In this document: positions 12,101-25,230 of the stretch, piece after piece
Numbering within the stretch: position 1 is the first letter of the stretch
Layout of the letters: every line of letters begins with the position of its first letter
Origin: Akanthomyces muscarius
Lineage: Eukaryota; Ascomycota; Sordariomycetes; Hypocreales; Cordycipitaceae
DNA: 64,000 nt
Direction of reading: 5' to 3'
Assembly (NCBI RefSeq): GCF_028009165.1
Contig: NC_079241.1
Span: 1,984,001 to 2,048,000 of the forward strand
Position numbers and translations under genes: made by a program
The notes under the pieces: generated by a model
Databases searched by the model: none
The model's input: the letters and a program-made list of their open reading frames with translations, nothing else
What the model was told of the DNA's origin: nothing

Positions 12101-15100
12101 TCTGTCTACGCTCCCCGCCGTCTTGTCAATATCGAGATGGTTTGCTAAAAACAACCGCTCAGTACTCCGTAATCATGCTCCCTCTCTTTGCGTGCGCCAA
12201 GACTCCTCGGGAATGCTGCATCATCTGACACCTGGCCACCGAAACAGCTTCTTGGGGGTCCAAGACATTGTTTCCGACCTGCCACGCGCGCGATTCATTG
12301 TTTGTTCGCTCGCTTTCCTCTTCTTCGAACAGTCTGACATGATGATTCATGAAAAGAAGGAAAAGACCCCCCTCCCCCCCCCACGAACCCGTCTAATTTG
12401 TTCGAGACAAGACCACTGTCGCCAGCCGCCGTGGCTGACAGGCTGGCAATTGGTCCTTGACTTTGCAGCCCTGCGGCCTCCGGGCAACCAAGCAACCCCG
12501 CGGAGCCGTTGGGTCGCCCAACGCTGTGCCCCAGACGTCCGTCTCGCACTACTCCGTAACAAGCAAGCACCCAACATCTGCTCTGCCCGAGGTCGTTGCT
12601 CGCTTTATTACAGAGTCCGAGAGCGTGTCAAAGACATACAGATGCTCCCTTGCATTATCCGCACATAGCTCCCGCGTCGGATTGGACGCGACCTAGCGAG
12701 CCATCACCACGTACTACTACTGGTGGTTGCTGGCAGCATAATACATCTACGTACAGCTTGCTGCTGCACCTAGCCAGGCATGGCTGCAGCAATATTGTGA
12801 GTCGCATCCGACTTTCCACGATGCAAGCACTTTACAGCCTGCGCGAGACGTGTCGTCGGCCGGTGGACAATCTGCCGTCCTTTCAGCCACGACGGTCCTG
12901 GTCTCCTTGTCGTAATCAGAAATCGGACTAGCTTCCCGAGCAGATTGATTCCTCAAACGAACAAGGCCACAAAGGAGTTTAATAATAGCCCATCTTGGGC
13001 TGGGATGGGACGGGAGATGGCAGGGGATCAGTGGCGGCTTGGCGACGTGCAGGGGAGCCTGGCTGCGTGTAATTTCCCACACGCGTTTTGGTGGCTTTTG
13101 GCATCTTTCGGCCTTGTCGCGATTTTGAAGCCGTCGAGGCCCCCCTGGCCTGGACTGAAAAATGCCCCGGTCGCGCGCTGCTGGACAACTGGAGCAAGCT
13201 GGCCGGTCAGAATCCGTGTCGTCGCATCACTGATTTTGGTCCGGAGCTGGTGCACGCGCGAGAAGAAGGAGATCACCAGCTGGCAGCGTAGAAAGAGGGC
13301 CCAGACCCCGGTAAGGTGTCGCGTGTCTCCGGACCAAATTGACCACATGTCGATTTGTTCGAGTTCCGTTGAGAAGCAGCCGCTTAGATACAAATACACG
13401 GTTGATCCAGCAGAACAGCCTCAATGGCTTACAGCCTATCATCAAACGTCAAACAGGAGACGAGCCAGACGCCTCGCGCGCGCAGAGGCACCAGGCCCAA
13501 AGCGAAAGTCGCCGGGACGGGCCATGACGACATTGTTCTGCTCTCTGCGTGCCGGTTCCTGGATGCGCTCCAAGCTCCAGCAGCCAGCAGATGGAGCGAG
13601 ACCAAAGAAAAAGGTGAGAGCTGGCTAGGAGAGGCCCGCCCGACAGAGGTACTTGGGCTTGGCAGTCGAGGTACTTGTGATGCGGATGGAGCCTCGGTCC
13701 CGACGGCGAGCAACCTTGTTCTCTTAGCACGTAACAGCTCTCTCAGCACCCAATTATATTCATTCACGGCGCTGTAACACTGCTGAAGTCTGTTCGGCCA
13801 TGCACGGCGGACTTTGCAGCGGCAATGCGGGAATCAACAAAGCACGCTTGCTGCAAGACGAGACAAGACAGCAACCAGCATCGTGTGAATCGCCCGCCTT
13901 ACAAACACGCCATTATCGTGATGCACCTGTACATCACAATTGCTGTCCCGCCTTGGCAAAACAACCCAGCAATTGGTGTTGCACCTCTCCATAACTTTTT
14001 CATAGCATCTCCAACTCGTTTCGAGGCTCTGTCAGCCTAGCACAGCACGGAAAATTTCCATCACGTCAGCCCAGCGTTGTTGGGCTCGCCCTGATGGGGC
14101 ATGCAATCTCCCACGTCTAACAGCGCTCACTCACTCCGCCTGGCATTCTGAGGCGGCTCAATTTTTTTTTGTCACGCACGCTAATAATAATACTGATACC
14201 AAGAAGAGACAAAAGAATTTTTCCTTCTTTCTCGTCTCCTCATTCATGGTGGGTTTGATGCTGATTTACCCACTTGGACATTCAGGTACCATCTTTCCCT
14301 CATCTCGCGCTCTCCTCTTTTTTTTCGCCTTGTCAGTCCACCAAAAAAAGTCCGGCCTTCTTTGATCATTTATTTCCTGACAAATCCCTTGTCCTTTCTC
14401 CGGCCGCTCTTTTCCGACAAAAGATTGCACAAACTCGCTGTGCTAATGTCCGCCTCCAAGGTTCGGGCCTCGGGGGTCTAGTTTCTGTTCGAGATCACCG
14501 AGGCGCTCCATTAGGATTTAAGCCGCTTTTATTTTCTCTGACCAACGACGTAATTGATTCCGCCCAGAAAAAAAAAAGAAAAACCGTTGACGTCCCATAA
14601 TTTCGATAGCCTTGCAAAACCCTATTGTTGCGCGAGGCTCTTCACACGCACACAATGTTTGGCGCAGGACGGTCACCGACTCCACCCCGTGCCGGCATCA
14701 CCGGCGCTGTCGGCATCGGGGTGTCCAATGCAGAGAAAGAGTCCCTTCTGAGAAAGACGCAGACGGACATTTCCATGACTATGAGGATAACACGAGATCC
14801 ATTAGCTGCAAGAATTGGAGACGTGATGGCCTGCGGCCGTGGAAGTTGCCGAGACACAAGCGACTCTATATTCGGGCGCTGACAGAAACCGACCGATAGC
14901 AAGTCGACATTGGAAACCATTGCTGTGCATTGCCGCCTAGGCCCCGCCCAAGTATTCTGTACGACACCGTTGGCATCATAGTCGTGTCGTTACACTGCCA
15001 AGAGTTATAAAACACAGAGAGAGGCTCAACTGTCGGTCAAGAGCCTTCAGGTCCCCATCACTATCGGATTCTATCCTCTTGTTACGTAGCCAAGAAATCA

Positions 15101-16571
15101 AACCTTTTCTCTTTCGGTGGTCCGTCCCTTCACACCGCCAAATCTCGCCCGACTCAAGCACTCAAGGTAATAAAGCAAGAAAAAAAAAGTTTCATCGACC
15201 CGTTTTGTCGGGATTTTTTGTCGCCCACCTTTTGTGGACTCACCTTTCGGGAAGGGACTCTGACACTCGATTCATTTCCGTCCGCCAGGGCCGGACATTG
15301 ACAGGGTCACCTCGCAGAAGGCCGGCTGCTGAAGATTTGCGTCTTCTGAATTTCCGAAACTAAATCCCTCGTCTCCCATCCTGCCCTATCTTTTCGCGTC
15401 TCTGCATAACGAATCGTTGTCGCCGGGAGTTTGCCAAGCAGCGGGTGGGCATGCGGTCTGTTGGCTGCGTGCAGTACGTACATACACCCCGGGATACCGC
15501 CAGGCCTGTGTGCGTCCCTCGTCTCGCCGTGCTGCGGCGCTCCAACGTCCGCCCGACCAACCAACCGAAACAGACCTTTGTGCTTAGCCGTAAGCGATCG
15601 GTGCTCTGCAGCAGACAGCAAGATTGGAGATGCGGCCTTTGCCGCTTGCGCCTTTGTCTACTACGCCGTTGTCATTGCCGTTGGCACTACTCTGCACTCT
15701 TAACACGGAAGCTCGAAGATTTCCCCTCCTGAGCCTGTCAAATCATTGAGCAACGACAAAGTGGCGTCCTGGCGCAAAGGTCTCTTGCAGAACTCAACAG
15801 CCAGGCTCGTGCATCGTGCGAGATGTGAATCGGCCGCGATGCACTGCGTTACGCCTCTGCGGGCCGTGGAGGGCGGCGGTGGCTGTGCAGGTCCCCGACC
15901 CGAGACCGAGGCAACGTCATGGCACCGCGTAGGGTGCTGCGCCGAGCGGCGATGCACTCAACCGCACTGTGACATCTTGAAGAATCAGGCAGATTGCAAT
16001 CGATCACCGACGACTTGCCGTTGGAGCAAGGAGTCAGCTCTTGCCTGGCGGCATATAGTCGGCTGGGGGTTGGCTCTATCAGCTTATGATCCAACAAGCG
16101 ATTTCGCTGGACGTAGACATGAAGGGCTTGACAATTTAATCAGAATGGAATGTATTATTCGTAAATCAGGCTCGCATATAGTCTCTGCCATTTCCTCCCT
16201 TTCAACACACCGGGTGTCCTCTTTCCTAGCCCACTGGCTCTTCATCCCGTCGTCCGCAACTAGCTGCCGTCCAACTACAAGTGAAAACCAATAAAACCAA
16301 AAAAAAGTCAATCAACAAAACAAAGCAAATCTTTTTGTGCCTAAACGCCTTCCATGTAATGCCAGCTCAAAAGCAAATATAGTCCTCCACGTCATTCTCT
16401 CTCAGTCCTCATCTTTCGGCCAAATAGCATCACCACATTCGCAAGGGTATATCATGTACCGAATGGGCTTTTGTCTTCTCCGAGTGCCTACATCTGGCGT
16501 GTAAGGCGTGGCGGCGACAAAGACGTCATGTCCCAGCGCCGAGCTCGCTTCTGCGACTGGTGCTCCTGTAA
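9109..16571. other. 7.5-kb interval with almost no supported coding
   Basis: The first ~750 bp should contain the AUR1 promoter and leader; the last few hundred bp hold the 3' end of the Pol I subunit gene. Between them frames are short, composition is mixed, and homopolymer T/A and pyrimidine tracts are frequent (for example 11940-11950, 14161-14170, 14320-14350, 15180-15190). The only ORF I consider possible is at 14655-14882. I found no tRNA boxes or rRNA. A long regulatory region or noncoding transcript is possible but unproven. Confidence 0.4.
14655..14882 (+). CDS. Possible small protein, 75 aa, unknown
   Basis: ATG 14655 follows a pyrimidine-rich leader. The first ~38 codons prefer C/G at third positions as the neighbouring real genes do and encode a Gly/Pro-rich start (MFGAGRSPTPPRAG) followed by a charged stretch. 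Codon usage is weaker after that, so this may be only a first exon whose continuation I could not find. The opposite strand is also open here, which lowers confidence. No domain recognised. Confidence 0.3.
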   Translation: MFGAGRSPTPPRAGITGAVGIGVSNAEKESLLRKTQTDISMTMRITRDPLAARIGDVMACGRGSCRDTSDSIFGR

Positions 16572-18605
16572 CTAGGCGGGGCTACCAGTCGCAACAGCTT
16601 TCGTCCTGTTCTTCTTTGTCTTCTTCTCAGCAGGCGTGCCAGCTGACGACGCAGACTTGAGCAAGCTAGGGATCGAAGGCACGGGAATTGGCGTCTCCTT
16701 CTTGCTATTGCCGGATACCTGCGAGCTGGGAAGAGGCGTGGCTGGCTTTGTCACGGATTTGCTGGTCTTGGTCTTCTTGGCCTTCTTGGCTGGCGTGGAT
16801 GCAGCATCAGCCGTAGCCGAAGAGCCAGGAATAGGAGGCGGCGCGACGAAAGTCTGTCTGAGTGCCGGAAGTGCGGGCTCAGATCCCAGATCAGGGCTGC
16901 CACGAGAAGCAGTCTTCTGCTTCTTCGACTTGGTCACCGCGGAAACGCTCTCTTCCATCAGCTGCTCAGCAGCGGCGGCATCCTCGTCGTCAGAGATGCT
17001 GTGCTTTCTCTTGCTCTTCTTGCTCTTACTAGCACTTTGCTTGGGGTCCGCAGAGTCCTTAGTACTTTTGCCTGTCTTTTGAGAAGCCTTGGGTGTAGAT
17101 CCAGTAGCTGGCGCATCTTGCATCTCCACATCATCCTCATCATCAGTGTCGAGGCCCAATGTTCCCATGTCGCTGCTGACACCAAGCGGCTGGAATCGTG
17201 CCTTGAGGCCTTTGGGCTGCGGGCGGGCAACCTTCGTTGTAGATCCGACAGACGCCGGTGTGGCTGTTGTGGCTCCGATTTGAGTGATGCGCCGAATTTG
17301 CATGACTTCATCGATCTTGTGGCGAGCTATAATCGATTAGCAACGCATTAATAATTAATTGGCTTTCTGGAAGGCATTCTTACATGGCTGGTATGTAGAG
17401 CCATCAGCAGAAGGGATTAAAATCTGAATCGACTTGACCGGAGGCGTGCTGTCGAAAGAGATGCCATAATCCTCACCGCTGTGAGACAGAATGCTGCCAC
17501 CTTGCTGCGACGCATCCATGGGAAATTCCAGATTCTCAACAACAGACACAGGGACGTTGGCGGGTAGAGTAAAGTACCACAATTGCTTGCCCTCAAGATT
17601 AGCCTCACTGCAAACGCGAGCTACGTCCTGGCCATTGCTCTGTTGGTCACTTTTGCGCAGCTCGAAATCCGGAGGCAAGAGTTGAGGAAGCGCAACCTGG
17701 CTAGCCTGCGCACGCTCTGCAATTTGCATAGACTCGTCGGCTTCCTCGTCGTCGCTGGACTCAGTACCACTCTGTGCTCCATTATTGGATTCCTTTTCAT
17801 TCGAGTCGTCGCTTTCGTCGTCGCTTTCCGTTGCATTTGCAGCCTTCCATGTGACCTTGGCACCGTTAACAACAGGCTTGCTAGTAGGCTTAGCAGCCGG
17901 CTGCGACGATCCTTCGCTCTCAGACTCACTGTCCTCAGGGCTAGAGTCGTCGCTGCCAGATTCGGGCTCCTTGGCGCGGGCGGGCTTGCCAGCCGGCCCT
18001 TTCACGCCAGCAACAGGCTTTGTAGGAGCGGCTTCACTTTCGCTCTCGCTTTCAGCGTCGTCGTCGCTAGAAGGAGCCTCAGAGCTGGAGCTAGAACCAG
18101 AATCTGAATCTGAGCCGCTGCTGCTAGTGGGGCTACTCGCACTTGTCGAAGCCTTGGACTTGAGAGCAGCTCCCTTGGTGCTCACTTCCTCGTCACTACT
18201 CTCTGAGTCCGCATCACTCGAGGTGTCATCCGAGGAAGATGCAGCTTTGGCCTTGGCGGGCGCAGCAGCCTTCTTGGCCGGCTTCGATTTGTTCGCGGCA
18301 GAAGTTCGCTCGACGTCGCTATCTGCAATCTCATCGTCCTTGCTGCGGCGCTTCGACGCCTTCGGCTTTTCCAGCGCCTTCACGAACCTGGGGCCGTCCG
18401 AGTCGCTATCATCCGAGCTGCTGCTGCTGCTATCGGATTCGCTGTTGTTGTTTAGGAAGAAGCTGGTAGCAGAAGCGGTGGCGGGCTTCTTGATCGAAGC
18501 TTTGGCGGAGGCTTTCTTGCTGCGGGCGTTGGCGTTCAAGCCCTTTGTAGTCTCTTCAATGTGCTTGCTAAGCGAATGAACTTTGTAGGGCTCTTTCGGG
18601 GCCAT
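16572..18605 (-). CDS. RPA34: RNA polymerase I subunit A34.5-like protein (RPA34)
   Basis: Exon 1 is 18605-17384 and exon 2 is 17326-16572 (intron GTAAGA..TTATAG, 57 nt), giving 658 aa. The junction yields YQPSRHKIDEVMQIRRI, continuous with the conserved core. Layout: a short N-terminal conserved segment (MAPKEPYKVHSLSKHI), roughly 250 residues of acidic Ser/Asp/Glu repeats, a conserved block LPPDFELRKSD..LWYFTLPANVPVSVVENLEFP near residues 330-390 resembling the A49-binding dimerisation region of A34.5, then a Lys/Ser/Pro-rich tail. A34.5 pairs with A49 and helps Pol I initiation and elongation on rDNA in the nucleolus. It is much longer than yeast A34.5 because of the low-complexity parts. 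It is divergent from GRC3, another rRNA-synthesis gene. Domain assignment is by eye. Confidence 0.72.
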
Positions 18606-19126
18606 TTTGGCGGATTGCGGGAGGGCCGCGAGGTGTTGTGTCGGGATCAATTGGTTGTTGAAGGAAAAAAGGTATGAAGCTCCAACTTTTTTCTTGCGCC
18701 TCCGATCCAGAATTCACCTGCCACCGCCAGCAAATTTCACGGCACGTGTAGAAGTGGCCCGTGCGCACGACTTATGGAACGCGACAACAAAGCAGAAGTC
18801 CTCAGCACGGGTTGAATATATCTTGCTTGATGGACTATTGGTAGTATATAGAATAAGGGGGTTAAAACTGCAGCTATTTTTTGAGCAAGTACTCACCAAG
18901 TTGACATGTAGTCTCCCTTTTCAGCCTGCTACTTATGCCACCAGCCAGCCATCTTGACCTACGGAAAATTTTGGTGGAGACCCTCTATCGATAACATCGG
19001 CTCAAAGACGAATCCCTTCCACAACAGTAGCAACAACCTCGCAGCGATTTGTATGAGGGATGGTGTGAAATCCGTCGACCGCAAGTAAAGCCTCTCGGTT
19101 ATCAGTTACGGATACTGGAGCCCAGC
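18606..19126. promoter_or_regulatory. Shared divergent promoter of RPA34 and GRC3
   Basis: 521 bp separate the two start codons. GGAAAATTTTGG at about 18963-18974 resembles the RRPE element (AAAATTTT core) of yeast ribosome-biogenesis promoters. I did not find a clean PAC element (GCGATGAG). Co-regulation is inferred from the layout and the related roles of the gene products. Confidence 0.45.
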
Positions 19127-21629
19127 ATGTCGACTAGCAAGCGCAGAAAGCTGGAGGAGGGGCAACAGGCGCCACAATGTGAGTCTTGAGACAAAACTAC
19201 GCGCAGCGCGGATTTACAAATCAAGTACTGACTCATTTTTTTGAAGCCGCCCTGAGCGCGCTGTCTGCTCGCCGTCAGCTTGCCACCGCTGCCGTGTTGC
19301 GCGAGGTGAGCCCGCCTCTCGAAGACGGGCCGGCGCAACGCGTTGGTAACTCGTTCAGCGTGCTTCAGCGGGTGGCGCAAGCAGACCGAGGCTCGCCCAA
19401 AAGCCCAAGTACGCCCAAGAGTACTGCTGCCCGTAAAGAAAGTGCTTCTAAGCGCGGGTAAGTACGTTGCCTAAGTTGCGACAACTGTACTTAGTGACTG
19501 ACCACATGCAGCACCGACAAAGGCGTCTCGACGCCAGAGAGTGGTACTTCAACTCCTAGAGTAGTTCAATACTCATCTTTTCGCCTCGGCAAACAAAATT
19601 ATAGGAGGAACAAGGACGGATATAGTGAGATACGACTCACTGACAGCGAGGTAAGACAATTTTCGATAATTCTGGATTGTAACAAACTAATTGTCTGCAG
19701 CGTTTCATCGTGCTCGGTATATTTGGCATCAGAGTCCGATCTGGTGAGGTTTCCATACTCGGCACAACTATCAACGCATCTGAAACCATCCACTGGATTC
19801 ATGCCCCCCACTGTCATGCCTTGCCCGTCATTCGAGCGTCTGAAAAGACACGCGTGGAGCTGCACAGCGACAAGGCAGACAAGCCGCTGTCCTGTCTTTC
19901 TGCCTTGTCGCCACTATACCAACGTATATGGCATGAAAACGAGAGCAACTCTGAAGATATAAACAGCGCTGCTAAAGACACATTTCGAATAGTAAGCCAT
20001 GCCGATACGCGACAAGAGAAAGCGTGCTGACATGTCCAGCTGTGTACCTCGGAAGATGCTCCCAAAAGAAGCATCATACAGGAACTATTTTCACCGCCAG
20101 AATGGAACAAGGCAATCTCGGATATTACAAGTTCAATCAACTCTGAACCAAGAGCCCAGATATCTGCTTTTGTATGCGGCCCCAAGGGCGCCGGCAAATC
20201 CACCTTTTCAAAGCTACTCACAAATCGACTCCTCACAACGGCTGATCGAGCGAGCACAGCACAATCGGCCACAGGAGTTGCAGTCATCGATCTTGACCCT
20301 GGCCAGCCCGAGTATGCGCCAGCCGGAACATTGTCTCTTGTTCATATCACTAAGCCTAACCTCGGCACCCCATTTTCGCATCCGGGGTTGCACCAAGCCG
20401 GCCACGCAGTCCTGCGCAGCCATGCGCTGGCATCTGTATCCCCAGCCACGTCCCCTTCTCTCTATATACAATGCGCGACGGATTTGTACGAGACATATCG
20501 CAGGACATTGCGAAACTGCCCGTTGATTATCAATACGCCAGGATGGATATTGGGGACTGGGCTGGATTTGCTGGTGGAGCTGATAACCATAATGATGCCC
20601 TCCCAAGTTGCCTACATGTCGGAAGATGGTCCGCTCGATGTGGTCGAAGTTTTGCGCTCTGCCACACGCAACGAGTTCTTAACACTTCCGTCGCAGCCGT
20701 CCGAGTATACTGCCAGAACAGGCTCGCAATTACGCGCCATGCAGGCCATGTCGTATTTCCACCTCGCTGATTCTCCTGGAACAGTCAGTCCAGCGGTTCT
20801 GAGCTGGAATGCCAAGCCGCTGTCTGCCGTCCCGCCATGGGAAGTGCGCTACGCCTCAAAAAGAAGGGGAATAAAAGGTATCTTATCCTATGACTTCCAG
20901 TCACCGCCCGAGCTCTTCAGAGCAGCCATCGATGGAATGGTGCTGGCCGTGGTCGAGATTGAAGACGGCGAAGCGTTTCGAGATATTATCGCTGGTTACG
21001 GCCCAGCAATCCAGCAACCCGCCGCTGCAACTGGGCAACTATCACCGAGCGAAGCACAGGCAGAGAACGCCGATGCTGAGGCGAGCACCACGACGGCAGA
21101 TGAGCTGAAAATCATCACATCGCCGGAAGGGCTTCCGGTAATCTCCAACACCAACGACGCCACGCTCGACCCTCGCTACTCTCGCACCCTAGGCCTGGCC
21201 CTCGTGCGCGGCGTCGACACCGCGCGCAGGACGCTGCAGCTCCTGTCGCCCATCACCGAGTCCCAGCTCCAGGGCGCGCGCGCCCAGGGCCACGATCTCA
21301 TCCTGGTGCACGGCAAGTTTGACGCGCCGACGTGGGCGTACGCCGAGGACTTTTTCTTCCAGCGCGCCACGGCCGCCTCGGTCTCGGCGTCGGCATCGGC
21401 GTCGGCATCAGCGTCAGTGGAGCTCGGACACCAGAAGGAGCAGCAGCAGAGCGACCTCGACGTGACGTTTGAGGGCGAGGATGCGGGCGCCGTGCAGGAC
21501 CAGGTAGAGGACGTGCGCGACGTGCCCACGGTGCCGTGGCTGGAGATTCTGCAGGGCAACCAGAAGCGACCGGTGGGATCGGGTGTCTGGCGCGTGCGGC
21601 GGGATCTGGGCCGGAATGCAGGAGAGTAG
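19127..21629 (+). CDS. GRC3: Polynucleotide 5'-hydroxyl kinase Grc3
   Basis: Five exons, 19127-19178, 19247-19457, 19512-19650, 19701-19991 and 20040-21629, give 760 aa in phase; all introns are GT-AG and 48-68 nt. The Walker A motif GPKGAGKST lies near residues 278-286, followed by the Clp1/Grc3 signature VAVIDLDPGQPE. The N-terminal ~130 residues are basic and Ser/Thr/Pro-rich, as in other Grc3/NOL9 proteins. Grc3 acts with the endonuclease Las1 to phosphorylate the 5' end made by cleavage in ITS2 during 60S maturation, and also affects Pol I termination. Near the C-terminus a (TCG/GCG)-type repeat at 21378-21417 encodes an alternating Ser-Ala run, probably a slippage expansion outside the catalytic core. 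Confidence 0.92.
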
Positions 21630-22678
21630 TAGCTCGACCCTGTTCAGGCAGCGATGGAAATTATCGAGTGCGGCAAATACATATTCACATTCGACGCTAC
21701 GCCATCGAATTCTCCGCAGGTTTGGTCAATCGAGGTGTTCTAACTAGTGCCGTGGATTGTTGGACCATATGGAGGCCATATTCGAACAAAATAACGATGC
21801 GAGTCCGTAGCAGCTCTACAAGTGCGCTTTCCGGCAGGTAGATACACTCCCGGGAATCCGGGGGCTGATGAAATACGACAGTCGGACAGAGTCAATGCAG
21901 TAAGGTTGAAAACGTCCCTCAACCGTTTGGCTGCTGCGTATCGTGACATGTCAAGTAACACAATAATGTCGTTCACGGCCCGGATCCTCACGCACATGCC
22001 ATGGCCACGGTCGGCTGACCGAACACAGTGTCTATTTCTGGGTGTTTCTTTAAAAAAAAAAACTCTTTTTTCCAAGCGTCAGAACGTTTGAATAGTAATC
22101 AAGTTGGGCTGCCGAATTTGAATGTGCTTGTTCGTTTTTCTTCAGCCACCAGGCCATCTTGCAGGGGAGCACTGCCAGTATGATGTGATTTAACAAGGTA
22201 CTTTTGACGAAGAAAAAAACCATGTCTTGATTGCAACACCGGCTCCGACGCAGGATGCAAGTCAACCGTGGACTCCGCCGGCGCAGGGGCATACTGTGCG
22301 GGCGAATGTGAGACGGACAAGGGCTTCGGCGACTAAGCGGCCGCAAATCGTGCTTGCATCAACAGGGGACCCATCAGGCCGTTGACTGATTATCAAGGTC
22401 ACACCGGAGTTGCAATATCCAAGATTGAGCTTCTACGTAACCCCCAGCCAGCGCTGGCATGCGTTTTGGCGAAAGCGGTTTTCTCCTGCGATATCGGCGT
22501 CGGGCCGCCACAATCGCACATTCATTCCAAGATCCTGCGTCATCGTTCTACTGGCTGGTGCAGACTTCCAAGATGAAAACCCCCTGTCGTGAAGAATTGT
22601 GAAGCCCGGTCCGCCACGCGGACTTTGGCCCGTTCCCGCAGCGCTGTACGGGCTCCATTGCAACATGCCACACAAACC

Positions 22679-22927
22679 TCAAAGTTTGAGCCGAGTGAAG
22701 GTCCAGTAAGCGGGAATAAAAGGGTCGAATAACTTGTTATCAAACTCAAATTTTATAGCATCGTACGATCTTGGAAAGCGACGGACGATCGACTGGGAGC
22801 ATTTCCAGACCGGGGCGAACGTGCCGTCGTGGATGGTGTTGTCCCGGCTCCGGTGTCCGGCGGGACCGTTTAAACGGCCGCAGTGCATGAGCTCCTGTGT
22901 GAAAACCGTTGCGCTGGGTGGATACAT
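22679..22927 (-). CDS. Possible small protein, 82 aa, unknown
   Basis: ATG at 22927, stop at 22679. Codon choice is gene-like over most of the frame, and composition (Cys, Trp, Tyr, Arg, charged residues) resembles a folded protein. The same frame remains open a few codons upstream of the ATG (TCRKTFDV), so it could be the last exon of a spliced gene or a relic. A leader-like peptide (MHMHIVAALSSFAESLAA) lies upstream in another frame, but I found no in-phase splice joining them. No family recognised. Confidence 0.35.
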   Translation of the reverse strand: MYPPSATVFTQELMHCGRLNGPAGHRSRDNTIHDGTFAPVWKCSQSIVRRFPRSYDAIKFEFDNKLFDPFIPAYWTFTRLKL

Positions 22928-25185
22928 AACATCAAACGTCTTGCGGCAGGTTCAAAGTCTACAATTTTCTTGTGAGCCCAGTAATTTCGTGGCGGCAGGT
23001 GCGCTACCTGCGGCCAACGACTCAGCAAAACTGGATAATGCAGCCACTATATGCATGTGCATGGGCGCGTGGCAAGCGGGACAAAGACCATGGCGCAGAA
23101 TCAAGGGCGACGGAGAAAGCCAGTACGCTGGTGAATGCTGTGTAATGTGACATATAATATTCTTTGTGGCATGTAGAGATCCGGCTTGCATGGCGACGGG
23201 ACGGCACGCTGCCGTGTTGCCAGCATTGCCACTGAAGAATAGAGAAGTGGTCTGGTGTCTCTTATTACCAGCTGGGTTCAAGACTGTGCCTCATTTTGAT
23301 GCGTGGGATAATGCGCGGGAGCGCATGTGCGTGTATGAAGCCTTTACTCAGTGCAGCTTGATCGACGAGGGGTGTGCATTGCAAGTAGTCTCTTTTCGTT
23401 CACCGGCATTACATGCGGCTGCTGCTTGGACGACACCGATGGGCCAAGTAGGGTGCTGTCGGCGAGCATTTGGCCAGGATGTCGCTTTTTGTCTGGCGGA
23501 TACTGGAATCTGGCCTTCAGCTTAGGCAGGCTCAGCAGCAGGACATAGTATGGAGAATAGTTTTTCTTCTTTTCAATCTATTCCGACGAGTAGACGGCGT
23601 CATGGCCACCGTGCTTCCGCCAGAGAAATGGAAGCAAGGAGGGGCGATTCCGGTTCAGCGGGATGGCGGGGGGATCAGCCCCTCGAGGCTGGCTGGATTG
23701 GCGCAATGGTCGCATGGAGGGTAGTCCAACAGCCAGGCGAGTAAAGAGACAACAAAATGTGACGACTAGTTCGTCGTCGGACTGCAGATTCCGAAACCTG
23801 GGGTTCGTGCTGGCCGGCCATGTACGACGCTGCAGTCTACGGCGAGGCGGACTTGAAGTAAATGAGCATCACTCGCTGTCATGTTTTGTTTTGTTTTCTT
23901 CGTTCAACTTGAAGCCCGGCCCAGAGGGGGATGGATGGTGTACCAGCAGGATGTCTAGGGCCCAAACCAGATTCTCGGCTCTGTGCCCTCTTTTGGCAGC
24001 TTGAGGGCCCCGAGGAAAAAGAAAGTCATGAGATTCGCTGCTAGCTGCTAGACAACTAACTAGGCCCCTAGTTAGGGTCGCAATTGCCTGTGCGTTTGGC
24101 CCGGCCGGGAGGTCAAGCTAGCGGGATGGGACGTGGAAAGTCTTGGGTATTGACTAGTTATGCAGCCGGCCTAGAAAGGAAAGCTGGGATATTGGATTTG
24201 TGAACGAGCGGAGCACGGCGGCTTGGTGGCTGCAACGGTGTTGCTGGGATGTTGTGGTTGTTGCTGTGTGGGCTGTTTAGCTGTGTGATGGGGTGGGTGC
24301 ATCTCTCAATGTCCTCGGGAGAGCGGTTGATTCTAGCAGGGTTAGCCGAGAAAGAAGGCTACATAGCAGGCGCCGTCACTCGCCAATAGAAGGAGGCATT
24401 TACGCAAGATCCATCGTCCGAATGCGTGACGTGTGGTCGCGATGGTGTATCAGTAACTAGTTGCCGGGTACAGAAGCTGGACCGTTTGGTGCCAAAAGTG
24501 GATGGCTGACGATGCGATGGCCGGTAGGGTAGCACTGGGGGCCACCGAAAATAGAAAAGGACTGATGAAAATAATGACGAGTTACAAAGCGTGCAACGGG
24601 GATTTCTACCAGTAGTTATTAGGGAGAAGCAGGTTTCGCATGCAAGTGCGCCGAGATGTTTGTCCCTGGAGGCCCATAGCCTAGCAGTACCATGTAAATA
24701 CCTACCTTGGCAGTGATGGATGGTAACATGTGTTGCCGATTTATGGCTTCGCGTTTGGCCGCTTTTCACAGACAGAGTCGCACATGCCTGTCACTATCCG
24801 TAAAGTCGGTTGATACCAGTAGAACCGGGCTGGCTGGTCGTGAAGCTTTCGCACCGCCAAGTTCCAACACAGCGGGCTCGCCGGGCTGCATCGCGCTAGC
24901 CATCAACTAAAATTCCTAGCGCTGCTCAAGACGGTTCGCTTGAGCGAGAACGAGCATACGACTTGATTGCAGAGGTTTTTTTTTCCCCGTCTTTGTTCCA
25001 GCAAAACAATTCTTCCCAAAACAACGCTGTCGTGGATAGGTAGCGACAAGTGACAGACGGACAGTCAAAAGTGCCATGGCAGGGGCAGGGAGGGATTAGC
25101 GCCAGGCTGCCCGAGGCTGAGAAAGCCCTGGAAGCCGTCCTGCAAACCCCCCACCGACTCGACCACATGGCTGATGACCTATCCG

Positions 25186-25230
25186 TACCTACCTACCTAC
25201 CTACCTACCTTCCTAGGTACGTAGGTATGA
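25186..25230. repeat. ACCT microsatellite
   Basis: Seven or so ACCT units followed by CCTAGGTACGTAGGTA, the same kind of ACCT/GGTA motif that recurs at about 365-390 and 44930-45050 in this window. Confidence 0.6.

Noticed and set aside
23166..23525. Plus-strand ORF of about 110-119 codons
   Set aside because: Codon use is unbiased and no motif is visible; too weak to list as a gene.
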